Notes under the pieces: model-generated | Seen by the model: the letters and a program-made list of their open reading frames with translations, nothing else | The model's database searches: none | Told to the model about the DNA's origin: nothing | Assembly (NCBI GenBank): GCA_014706295.1 | Contig: JACSVZ010000006.1 | Location: forward strand, 32,111,848 to 32,175,847 | From: Lycocorax pyrrhopterus obiensis | Lineage: Eukaryota; Chordata; Aves; Passeriformes; Paradisaeidae | Reading direction: 5' to 3' | DNA: 64,000 nucleotides | Program-made: the position numbers and the translations under genes | Shown: positions 13,439 through 24,550 of the stretch, one piece after another | Layout of the letters: each line of letters opens with the position of its first letter | Numbering within the stretch: position 1 is the stretch's first letter

Positions 13439-15278
13439 ATCCTCACATATCAGAAAGCAATCTAGATTGTCTCAAAAGTATATTTAAGATATTTCTGTCC
13501 TCCAGATAGGATTCATTAGTGTGATCACATCTGTTTCCTAAGTCTTGTGAAAAATGTGTATGTTGCGTACAGAAAAAGCAAGCATAGCTTTGGTCAAGAC
13601 ATACTGTGCTCACCAAAACAAGCAGCCTAATGAGAATTCAGGTCAGAAGTGCCTCATATTTCTACAGGTAAAAACTGCTGATACACAGGAGTCACCTTAC
13701 CTTGAAGGACAGCACGTACTTGTGAAATGGACACTGTTCATACTAATCATCTATATATATGAAAAGCTTTGCACTTGAGTGTGTGCCAATAAGTGCTTAG
13801 GTTTTAGCTGAGCCACTGTTTCTTCAGTCTTCTCATCTCTAGTAAGAATCCCTTCCCAAAGCAATATATATCTCCCCACAAACTTATGTGGAATACTGAT
13901 TTATTCTCATTTTACAACAACAAAGCAACTAATGATAAAAAAGGTTTTATTGTGTATTTATGGCAAATGTGTCAAATAAACTGGACAATAATAGAAGCAA
14001 TGGAAAAGTAAAGTACTTCAGAACTGGCCAGTAGAAGAGACTTGGGGAATATGTTGAACATGAAAGATAGCTCTGCTGCTAGACCCAGAGCACTGGGTGA
14101 ATTCCTCTTACCTTGACAGTCTGTAGCCATTTTAACCAGAGAGCTCAGAGCAGGTTGCAAAAAATTACTACTAAATTATTGAGCTGGTAATTAGTTCTTA
14201 CTGAAATTTTTGCTGTTCTAAGATGGGTTTTATCTTACTCCATGTTCTGGGAATTAGCTCATGAGATCGCACCTCATACAAACTCACTGATCAACCCTTT
14301 AAAATATTGCAATGGATTTTGAGATGGATTAATTTCTACTTATAAGCTGTCTGAAAATTAGGTATAGGGAAGAAACTGGACTCTTAGTTTCCATCTGTTA
14401 TTAAAGGAAGGATGAGTGATACATCTTTTTATGTTCTGCTTGTAGAATAATAGCGTGGCTTGTCCTCTGGAAATATCTTTATCTGTCCTCATTGTCTAGG
14501 ATTGAACTTGAACCAAATTTGAACTTTCAGATGGTTGCACTGGGTAAAATTAATTCCGTTCATTAATCACTGTAGATATTTGAACTAATTAAAATAGATT
14601 CAGTAGTTCTGTGCTACTAGTGATCGCAATATATTAACTACAGTGCAGGAAGTAGTCTTGGAACACAGTCACAGGATGAAAAAGATTTTAGAACCAGTGA
14701 ATCCAATAAACTTTTTCTCTCTTCATCTTGTAGAGTACATAGCTATTTTTTAAAACAAACTTGTAAAAGATGTGAACCAGTGTTAAAAGTAAAATTCTTT
14801 GCAATAAGAAAGAAAAATAGTAATTTAAAGATAGTATATGGTATTTTTTACAATTTTTTTCTGTAAAAGTTAGAATTTTTCCTGTGTAGCAGACCAGATT
14901 AAATTACTGAGAACCACAATTTCTTTGAGATAACATTTAGATAATTACTGGTATTTGAAATTATTCTATCAAAGGAGGCACCCTAGTGTTATAGCCAATA
15001 AGTAAACTCATACGAAAGAATAGCACAGCATGAGACAAGCATTCAGCTACTTCTATGAGTCATGATACTACTATGCCAATCATTCTGTATGGCACCAGCC
15101 TGAAACATGGATAGCAGAAACTAGCAAACTGCTACTTCAGTGCATAAAAAAATAATTATAGTCTTTCATTATTATTAGTGTCAGGGTAAAGTTGCACAAT
15201 GCTATGTTAAAAAAAAAAGGTGTAATTTTTATCTGCTTTAAATTTGTGGTTTATAAAATGCAGCTATAGTCTTACAAA
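13439..15278. other. Non-coding spacer between CR1 copies
   Basis: About 1.8 kb of AT-rich sequence with no recognisable element. Short frames at 13554-13778 (+) and 13972-14160 (-) show no family features. Confidence 0.5.
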
Positions 15279-16062
15279 ATCACAGAATCACAGAATGGTT
15301 GAGATTGGCAGGCACTTCTGGAGGTTATCTGGTTCAACTCCCCTGCCCAAGCAGGGTCACCTACAGCCAGTTGCCCAGGACGCTGTCTAGATGGCTTTTG
15401 ATTGTCTCCAAGGATGGAAAGTCCACCATGAAAGCAGCTTGTGTACTGCCCTTGAAGTATTGCCTCTGGGCACAACAACTTGCCACCCTCACGGCAGAAG
15501 AGTTTTTTCTTCATTTAGACAGAAACGCCTGTGTTTCTATTTGTGCTCACTGCCTCTGGTCCTTTCATTGAGCACCACTGAAAAGGGCCTGGCTCCAAAG
15601 CTTTTACATCCTTTCTCCAGCTACTTACATATGTTGTAGAGATCTCCCCTCAGTGTTCTCTTCTCTAGGCCAAACAGCCCCATCTCTCCCAGTTGTTCCC
15701 CTTGATGACTTGCTGCTGACATCTCACAATGGCTTCCTTTTCCTTCATGTGCCTGGAAATGGTTCCCAGGATGAGGTGCTCCCTTACCTTCCAGGAATCA
15801 AGGTGACACTGACCAGTCTGTAGTGTTCTGGGTCTTCCTTCTTGTCCATTTAGACAGTAGGACTGACATTTTCTTTTCTCCAGTCCTCAGTCACTTTCTC
15901 CAATTGCATTGATTTTTTCAAGATAATCAAGAGTGGCTTGCACTGACACCTGCCAGTTCTCTCAGCACTTGTGGGTGCATGCCATCAACCCCATGAATTT
16001 ATATGCCCATTTTTAAAAATATTTTCTGACCAGATTCTCTTCCACCAAAGAGGATTATGTTT
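15279..16062 (-). mobile_element. CR1 LINE with large internal deletion
   Basis: This is a minus-strand CR1. On the plus strand the 3' tail comes first (ATCACAGAATCACAGAATGG at 15279), followed by the 3' UTR and ORF2 end up to about 15697. Beyond about 15703, the reverse strand reads an RT segment from much further upstream. A DGMHPQVLRELAG-like block lies at about 15940-15990 and an FKKGKKEDP-like region, now interrupted, at about 15830-15860. The two blocks meet within about 10 bp near 15693-15703, where several hundred bases of RT are missing compared with the family. Several stops break the frame. Open frames on the plus strand at 15299-15639 are antisense shadows. A composite of two insertions is possible, but shared orientation and tight abutment favour one internally deleted copy. 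Confidence 0.9.
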
Positions 16063-16648
16063 CCATATATGATAATGTAGAGTTTACAGGCAGATCAGGT
16101 GCTTGACAATGTGGCAGGAGTTTCCAATTACCTGTCCAGACATTTTTTTAAAGTGAGTGATACAGGAACAGTTGAATGGTCTGATGCAGATAATCTGGTT
16201 TAAAATGTTCTTGAGTTATGTAGTGTCCAGTGCTAAAAAATTAGTTGGCCCAAAAGATTCTAAGAATCAAAAGGGTGACTGAAATACCTTGAAATGAAAG
16301 TTGTGTCAGCTTTTCATTTTGAGATCTCAGACGTCCTTCTGTTGAATTATACATTTTTTGGTATTCATAGATTCATAACACCAAATGTTAAACTAGACAG
16401 AAAAAAAGCTAATGTAGATCATTATCCTCTTGGGCATAGGTATGAAACCATGAAATGAGAAATACTGAAGTACAGGAAAGGCAATATTGTTACTGAATGT
16501 TTTGCAATACTTCAGCCACCTGTGGATTTCAAAATGAACATTTCTTTTCAAAGAAAAGGTAAAATAAAAAATTCAATACATATAGTGTATTAGTAGAACA
16601 ATTTACTAAAATTATCCCTGAGACAGGAAAACTATGCAAGTACATAGA
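16063..16648. other. Spacer between two minus-strand CR1 copies
   Basis: About 590 bp with no recognised feature. A short ATTCATAGATTCATA motif near 16368 recalls a CR1 tail, but no CR1 body follows it. Confidence 0.5.
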
Positions 16649-17112
16649 TAATCATAGAAGACAAGGTTGGAGGGGACTTCAAGGATCGTCTGGACCAACT
16701 CTTCTTGGCAAAAGCATGTTCTAGACAAGGTGGCCCAGCACTCTGTACAACTGGATCTTAAAAGAGTCCAATGCTGGGGAACCCACCACTTCCCTTGGGA
16801 GATTATTTTAGTGGCTGATTGTTCTCATTGTAAAAATTTTCCTCATGTCCAACTGGAATTTCTCCAGAAGGAGCTAGTACACATTACCCCTCATCTTCCC
16901 CATGTGACTCCTCCGAAAAAGAAAGTCTCCATCTTCTCTATAGCCACCCTTTACATACAGCAACATGGTGACAAAGTCTCTCGTAAGACTTCTCTTCTCC
17001 AGGGCAAAGCCCAGCTCTCAGCCTTTCCTTGGACAGCAGGTTTCCCAATTCTTTTATCATCTTTGTGGCTCTTCTTTGGACCCTCTTCAGCCTGTCCACA
17101 AAATGTAAAGTA
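16649..17112 (-). mobile_element. CR1 LINE, 3' fragment
   Basis: A minus-strand CR1 3' fragment of about 465 bp. The tail, reading AATCATAGAAGACAAGGTTGG on the plus strand at 16650, opens the element. It is followed by the GGGGACTTCAAGGATCGTCTGGACCA region, a block of the CCACCACTTCCC type, and ends in the ATCTTTGTGGCTCTTCTTTGG and ACCCTCTTCAGCCTGTCCAC blocks typical of the ORF2 end in antisense. It appears more diverged than the copy at 6868-7249 and is probably a different, older subfamily. The 148-codon plus-strand frame at 16667-17113 is antisense to the element and is not a gene. Confidence 0.93.
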
Positions 17113-19107
17113 GCTACAGGAGTTTCCATTATAACTCAGTGCTTTGAAACTGAGAATACATAATGTCATGTGTGGACAGCTTCAGTCAACCATCCATGTT
17201 TCTGTTTGGACAAAAATCAGATGTAGAATTACTGGCATGTATGGAAATATGGATGCTTCCCCGGCTTAGGCTCGACACCCTTAGAGGGAAGTTACTTAGC
17301 TTACTTTACTTAGGACAGTGTACTTTTCCTTTCTCCAAGTAGTTTTGTCCAGCCTGGAAGCACACTGCTTTTCAGAGGCAGTCTGTATGCCGAGGGGGAA
17401 CACTCACAGGATTTGTACAATGTCAGTAATTCAGAATAGAAAAGAATGCCTGCCTCATTGTCTTGAAGAATGAAAGACGACAAAGTGTTTATAGCAAATA
17501 GAGAGATTAGCCAAGAAGTTTTGCTTGCTTGTCCAGAGTACTCTTAATTTGCAGGTGGACATTGGAAAGAAGTACAGACTGACAGCTGTGAGTTGCAGAG
17601 ATAGAAGCACTTAGATGCACTTTGCAGCTTTTACAGGTACTTAGAAATTGAACACATATCTGACCTTTCTCTCTCAAGTGTCATAAATAGCCTCAAGACT
17701 ATGTTTTTGCATGAGAAAATCTAGGAACTTGTTGCATACCATGGTCTATGGTTTGCTGGGGAACAACTCACATCATTTATAGATAAATATTACTTTAGCC
17801 TTTAGCTATGCTAGAGCAAAGAGAACCGGGCAGCACAAGAAGAATCCATTGCTAACTTTATTGTACCATAAAAACTACTCCTTTTTTCAGCTATAATTCG
17901 TAATACTGAACTCATTTTACTACAAGGTAGTTGATTATTAAGACATAGCTGAATAAGCTTTTTCTTGGTCTAGGAAATATATTGCATCCCAAGTCATGAA
18001 TTTATCTATGCCAAAACAAAGACGCTAATGGATTATTAAAAAAGACATGTACGCATCCATTTTAAAAAATTAATACTTCAAGGGCAGTACACAAGCTCCT
18101 TTCATGGTGTTAAATAGACTAGTGAAAGAGATTGACCAAAGTCTATTTTTGTGTAGAACAAATGCATGGTTTCAAGCCAAGGAAGTTCAGTTGGCCAAGC
18201 CAAGGAAGACAGTTGCTGCTGATTCCAAGGTCAAATATGGCTCAGTGAACCATTTTTCAGAATGACTGTTGAGCAGGGGACTAAGTTCTGTAAGCAGGAG
18301 CTGGATGCCCGTCTGAAATACATCTGAATCTTCCTCTTGTGGATGTAACTGCCTTAAATCAGATACATAGACTCCAGTAAGATGCAGAGAGAACATCTGA
18401 CACTTATGAAAGGAATCTTCAAAAAACAGTTGAGGGAGAAATTGTATAAACTAGCTGAGAGACCAAAAAAACCGAAAGATTTAGATTAGATTCCTAAAGC
18501 AAGGCACCATGAATAACTACTAATTTTCTTCTGCCATTAACTTTTCTGTACTTGTGTGTTCTTCAGTTCTTATACGTATAGCACTCTGTTTCTTCCTGAG
18601 CATATGCATAAGAACACACACACGTGTGCACACTTACAGACTTTTTTTTAAATGTCTTGCATAAAGCTCATAGGGGTCTTTTCCTTTGTTTGAATCTTTC
18701 CTAGTGTAGCCTTTCATATTCTCTTCTCAAAAGAAATAACAATAATTATATATTATATTATATAACAATAACAATAATTACTTTTCTCTGTGAAGATAAT
18801 TTTCATTTAACTTTTCATTGTTATTTCTTTGTAATGTCACCAGTCTTTAAGAAATTTCCACAAGTTTGGAATAGATTAATGCACTGTCTTGAAGCCTTTC
18901 CAATTGTTATAACTAGGATTCTTTGTCAGTGAGCTATTTGCACTAAACACCAACCTTTTGGGTGTTTGTCTAATGCTAGATGAATGCCAGTCCCAGCTTT
19001 GTTGCAACGGTGAGCAAAGGACAGGTTAGCATTTGTGAAACACTGCCCTCTTGAGCCTCAGTAAAATGAGATTGCCAAGAGAAATTTGTGTGGATTTTCT
19101 TCTCTCC
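17113..19107. other. Non-coding DNA, nothing recognised
   Basis: About 2 kb of AT-rich sequence. Short low-complexity bits occur: an ACACACACACGTGTG-like stretch near 18615 and an ATAATTATATATTATATT-type run near 18741-18780. No gene or element was recognised. Confidence 0.5.
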
Positions 19108-19135
19108 TTTTTTTTTTTTTTTTTTTTTTTTTTTT
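19108..19135 (+). repeat. Poly-T run of 28
   Basis: A homopolymer of 28 T with no retrocopied body recognisable on the A-tail side. It could be the tail of an undetected minus-strand retrocopy or simple slippage. Homopolymer length is also a common assembly uncertainty. Confidence 0.9.
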
Positions 19136-20897
19136 GGTTTGATTTAGTTTTGGTTTTGTTCTGTAGTTACAAGTAAATAGTATGATCACATACTCAGCTC
19201 ACATTTTGCTGGACTAGAGCAGCTTGCTTCTTCCTTTGACAATTTCATCTCTTTTTTTTTGTAGGCAAAAGAACAAGAGATGTTTTATTACTAGTGGATG
19301 AGTAGGAGAAGAAAAATTTCAGAACAGAAGTGGCAAGATGTAAAGTTATATAGCTGGGAGATGTTCTCGCAAGTACAAATAAAATAAATATATCCAAATA
19401 GACTAAAATAAAAGAACACAAATGGGAAAATAATGTGATGATTTCTAAAAAAACCCAAACTTGATATTTTATTAAGTGGTTAACAGTGTCCCAGGAGCTC
19501 ATTAGAGATCATATAAATACACCTGTCTGATAACTAAATTAATAAATAATTCCATTAAGAAGAAAATAATAATTAGCATTTATATATAATTAAGTTTTCT
19601 TTCTGAGTATAGTAAGAAGGTGGCTACAAAACTGGAAACAACAGAGACACTTGTGCTTCCTACCTCAGAGGAGATCTGCCACATTCCAAACTTGCTTCCA
19701 ACATACCTTCATTTCAGACCTTACTAAGAGCTATGACTAAAGTGAGACCAAAGATTGATGCCTCTTCAGAACCAAAACTTTCAACAAGACTTTGTAAGGT
19801 CATCCTTATGCTGGGTTTGGTCTGTATTTAGAAGACTTCAGGATGCCTACCCAAGTCTTACAATCAGCCTGCTTGTAGCAAAACCCTTTGTAAATCATAT
19901 GAAGACATTAAACTTAAAAGCTGATGCTTCGATATTGATATTGTTGGGAAAAGCCTCAGATGAAAAAAACTCCTGAAACCAAAACTCTTACAGGGTTGCT
20001 ACTACTGCGGCCGTTGGGATGATTCATTCAGTCAGATTTGAGGACAGAAAAGAATATGAAACAGAAAGGGAATCAATAGCATTTTTCTAGTTTTCAAAAG
20101 CTCATGTGAACAATTTGCAGCCATAGCTGTTCTTCACAGGTTGGTTTGTCACACATGGATAGTGAAATTAAAAACTGAAGAAAAAGTTCTCAGCATTTAC
20201 AAGACAGTTAGATAAGATGTAATTGCTTACTGCATACTAAACGTGTAACATTGCAATCAGTGTGTCATCTGTGTTTCATCACAGCCTGTTTCCTTGTGCT
20301 ATCCCTCACAAAGCAAAGAGCTTCCATTAAACACTTCATTGCTGTGTTAAACTGAAACCCATGATCCCACCTGGGATCAAAGCTTTTTGCATGATGCACC
20401 TAATCTTCTTCAATTTGAGAATTGTCCATTGGAAATTCAGCAGCAAAAGCAATACTTTCTGTGGCATTTTTGAACTTCTGTCTCCATTCTCAGACCAATT
20501 CAGAAGTTGTTTGGCTAAGACTTGTTCCGTATTTTTTGTAATCTCTGGACTCTGACACGAGCTTTCCATACCACAGAGAGTATCATCATCTTCCTTGGGT
20601 TATGTTTGGCCATTATCCCAAACATAGTTTTTCTTGTAAATCTGAAATTCTGCCTCTTCTAAATCTAAAGAGGGGGTGGGGAATGACTGGACTGGAGCCT
20701 GTGTTCAAGCTTTCTGACTATTGACAAGAGGAAGAAAAAAAACAATAATTTTTCAATAATATTGTCTCTAACTCAAGGGAAGTAGTGCAATCTGAGTACA
20801 AACTCTGTCAAAAGATGAAGGCAACATTAAGATAAGTTTCTCCTGGAAGTAAAAATCCAACAAAATGTCATGTGCATTTGAAGCTGCCATATACTTC
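19136..20897. other. Non-coding DNA, nothing recognised
   Basis: About 1.8 kb with only short chance frames. No element tail or coding signature was seen. Confidence 0.5.
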
Positions 20898-20945
20898 TTC
20901 AAATATAATCTTCAGAATTACTTCAAATACAATCTTCAGAATTAC
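20898..20945 (+). repeat. 24-bp unit duplicated in tandem
   Basis: Two adjacent copies of a 24-bp unit beginning TTCAAATA and ending CAGAATTAC. They differ at one position (T in the first unit, C in the second). This is a local replication-slippage duplication. Confidence 0.95.
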
Positions 20946-21239
20946 CATGAGCCATCAAATTAAAAAAACTTACTTAAAATTATAATTTAAAACCAACCAT
21001 GGCAAATTAACAGCAATCAAGAAAAATACATCTGAGTGGTTTTTGATTACTAGAAGTCAAAATTTCCTATAACAACTATACAAAAGGAAATTTTAAGACT
21101 ACATCAGATTCTGGAAACTTCACAAAATACCTGTAAGTTTATCGAGGTGAAAGCCTAACAATGTTTCTGACCCAAGATTCACAGTAGAAAAGTATAAATA
21201 ATATATATTATTTAAAAAAAACCAAAGCAGTGACCCAAA

Positions 21240-21353
21240 TGAACTAAATGGACCAACCAATGAAAACCCCAAACAAACAAAACCCCCAAGTAAACAAACA
21301 AACAAACAAACAAAAAAAACCCAAAAAAAACCCACAAAAAGCCCCAAACCCAA
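21240..21353 (+). repeat. A/C-rich tract with (CAAA)n core
   Basis: Low-complexity sequence dominated by CAAA units (about 21288-21312), followed by C-runs separated by A-runs. The minus strand is G/T-rich, and the G-runs at 21320-21351 are regularly spaced. The 77-codon minus-strand frame here, rich in Gly, Phe, Val and Leu, is produced by the repeat and is not a gene. Confidence 0.9.
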
Positions 21354-24300
21354 GTATAGTTCTGTTCAGGCATCTAGCAGATGATCTGCAAATGTGGATG
21401 ATCTGATCTGTGTCTACTTAAAGAGTCCTCAATTCTTACCTCCCCAATTCCTTGATCAGCCTCTTGGAGTGTTTTAGGGCTTCTGCTCCTCCCATGTGTT
21501 TAGAAATGCTTCCAAGGAAGAGCCAAGCATATGAGAAGATGACAAGGCACGAGTTCTTATTCTGATACAGAGTAGGGATATATGCTGTCTCACGTATGGA
21601 CAGCACCCAACTATAAGCTGCAACATAACTTAGACTCACTCTACTGTGTTAATACAACTACTAGTTTTCAGCAAGTGATGATGAAGAAAAAATTGTTGCA
21701 ATTTTCACTTGAAAGATTTTTGTCGTTCTCCCAGAATTCTGTGAATGTCTCCCAAAGAAAAAGGGGTTCTAATACAGTCAGATAAGTACCACTTTTCTTG
21801 TTCATTTGCTGTAAATGTAAAAGATTTCTAATTGTTTATAGGAAGCAAACAGCTTCATGAATTAGCATAAAATATTTCTGAAAAGATTCCGTTTGGCAAT
21901 ATATATCACTCTAGTGCTGTTTTTCAGAAAAGCACTTTTCAGAATTTTCAGCTGGTAAGTATTTGCAAGGGAGAATGTTGCTGAGTTGAGAGAGTCAGTT
22001 TCTGAGTCATTTGTTGTCCTGTCACAGTTAAGAGAAGGGCATCATTGTATCCCCAAAATACAGTAGTGACAGCAGTGCAGTAAAAATATTTTTACTAGAA
22101 TGAACTGATCCTGATTTTAGATGATTTTTAATAGAAAAGGTTAAAAATTGAACTTAGTAAAGTTCAAGTGGAGAAGAAGCATGGAGACAAGGGCTATGAA
22201 TGGAATTAATTATCAGTGCTTTCTTCCAAGAAGCTGGGGAAATCCTCCTTTGCTTGGCATGGCTATAATACCATTGGATAGAAGCGCAATGCTCGTATTT
22301 ATGTGATAGATCTGTGCTCATCTGTGCAAGTAGCTGTCAAGGAAGAAGGAATTAAAAAAGTCTGTATTTTCATCAGATCTCTTGGTCAAATCACACAGAT
22401 GTTAGCAAGACTGTGGATGGAATCTTTCCACAATCAACAGATACATAAGGCAAAATACAAGAAAGCTGTACTTTCTACAAAAGCATCTGGGCTGTTTGAA
22501 AAGTTGATCATGGCATGCATTTACAGTGTGGGGTATGAGGATTCTAATCACTCCCCGAAATGACTGAAGGGGATGGGGACTTCTCAGCTACATCACCCCA
22601 CAACAGGAACCTGCTAGTCACAGGCTCTGACCCAGGGATCTGGCCCTATCAAGCACAATTCTGCATCAGGACACTCAAATAGTCCTATATCATAAGGGTT
22701 TCCCTCTGCTCTTGAGCTAAACACTCTGTATGACATATATGTGGCCCACTTCAGAACTACAATTTCAATTCAAGCGTGCTTAATTTTGTGAGACACATAT
22801 ATTGGAAAAAAAGTTGATACCTAATATACAGAAAGACTCCTCATATCTTTAAAATAAAAAGAGAAAGTTCAAATTTCAGTGATGAAGTCTCTACTGTTGA
22901 CGGTTGTTCACCCTGTATCCTAAAATCAATTTGTTGTAAGGGTTCTCCACAGACTTACAAATAAAATCAATGCTTTATTGATCAAGTCTTTCTTTCCAAA
23001 TTAAATAATCTCCCTAATGACACTCTTGAATGACTGAGTAACAAGACTTCCCAAGTAAGTCACCGGCTTCAGACCCACACTATGTGGTAGCCATAGGGAA
23101 AATAAGCAGTAGGAAGAGAGGAGAAGGGGTGTGTACATTGAGACACACCTATTAATGTCTTTTTTTCTCCAGCTGTTAACAGAGCATTTTAATCTCATGC
23201 CAAGCGTCTGTGTTACCTGTGGTGTGAACCACAAATTACGTGTGTGTGACTACCTTAGTAATTTCCGGATACTCCTGTCTATCTGATACCTTATATGTCA
23301 TATGACACTAAAGGCTTTTCCTGTAAGTTAAAAGCATCTTGAGATTCTTCAGACTGGGAAAAGAAATTAGAATCACTACCTGAACTTTGTGTAAGAAGTG
23401 AAGCATCTCCTCAGGTACAAAACTACTTGCTAGCAAAGATCCAGGAAAAAATTTGAATGAGCAGGAATACCACTTCTGTTATTAGTTTTCCTGGAGAAAC
23501 TCACTGCACTATTACACACTGATACACTAGCTTGATCCACTATTTTCAGGTACATTGCCTTTTTAGAATAGTCATTGCCTCCAGTTCTTCCTATCTGAAC
23601 TGAGATGTCCATATGCAATGAACTCTTCCTTCTCTTGTTCATGGTCTGGAAGAAAACGACTTAGCTTTAGAAAAGCTCTGCACTTATTCAGAAAAAATAT
23701 TGAGCTTCTAAGTTTCCCCACTTCAAACTTACTATATTTGAAGAAAGCCTGTAAACAGGCTAGGCCTACAGCAATTATAATGTTGTTTTGAGATTTTGGT
23801 TTGAGAGCTCTGGGGCATTCATTGCTTCCTTAATAGGGACCGGATGTATGCTGCTATAAGAAAATAAGGAATTCAAGGTATGTTTTCTTGTAATACGTGT
23901 TTCCTAACATCTAGATGAAATAATTCTCCTTTCAGAGAAAAAATTCATTTTTCCTCTTAAGAATACTAAAAAACCTAGGAAGGGAGGTGCAAGGACTAGC
24001 TAATGATACTCCCCAGATTCATTCAGTATAAATTTGCAGGATATTGTATGTCCCAGATCATCATCTAATCAATGATGTTATGTAAGTTCTATTTTGTATC
24101 AGATGAGAAATATGAGAAAACTTATTACTTTGAGTAATTCATTGCCTAATTGTGAGCAAAATGTTCAGCTCTCTTGAGGAAAATCTAAAAAATGTATATC
24201 AGTTTTATATGGTTCCTTAAGCATTTTGACTGCCCATTAATCAAACTTATTTAATGGAAGGCTGGAGGCAAGGAGATAGTAAGAAATTTGTTGATGTGCA

Positions 24301-24386
24301 GGAGAAATATAGAATGTATTCCATATTTCTGAAGTGCACAGAATGTAACAAGTGCTAATACAGTGCAGCAATGAAGGTGGTTCCTA
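21354..24386. other. Non-coding DNA, nothing recognised
   Basis: About 3 kb. The frame at 22303-22563 (+, 86 codons) has a mixed composition but no recognisable domain, no splice context I trust and no start context. I leave it uncalled. Confidence 0.5.
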
Positions 24387-24550
24387 ATCCTGGAATCCTA
24401 GAATGGTTTGGGCTGGAAGGGACCTTAGAGATCATCTAGTTCCATCCCCTCTGCTGTGGGTGGGGGAACCTTCCACTAGACCAGATTGCTGAGAGACCCA
24501 TCCAGCCTGGCCTTGATCACCTCCAGGGATGGGAAGTCCACAATCTCTTG
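24387..24550 (-). mobile_element. CR1 LINE, short 3' end
   Basis: About 164 bp of minus-strand CR1 3' UTR. On the plus strand it opens with the tail block ATCCTGGAATCCTAGAATGG, then GGCTGGAAGGGACCTTAGAG, ATCATCTAGTTCCATCCCC, and later CATCCAGCCTGGCCTTGATC and CCAGGGATGGGAAGTCCACA. It then stops abruptly, which is a standard severe 5' truncation. The frame at 24432-24770 (-) runs across the element and its flank and is not a gene. Confidence 0.93.

Noticed and set aside
16366..16384. ATTCATAGATTCATA motif resembling a minus-strand CR1 tail
   Set aside because: The following sequence lacks the expected CR1 blocks.
16667..17113. 148-codon plus-strand frame
   Set aside because: It is wholly antisense to a minus-strand CR1 fragment; the frame is accidental.
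21120..21353. Gly/Phe/Val/Leu-rich minus-strand frame resembling a membrane protein
   Set aside because: It is generated by the CAAA low-complexity tract.
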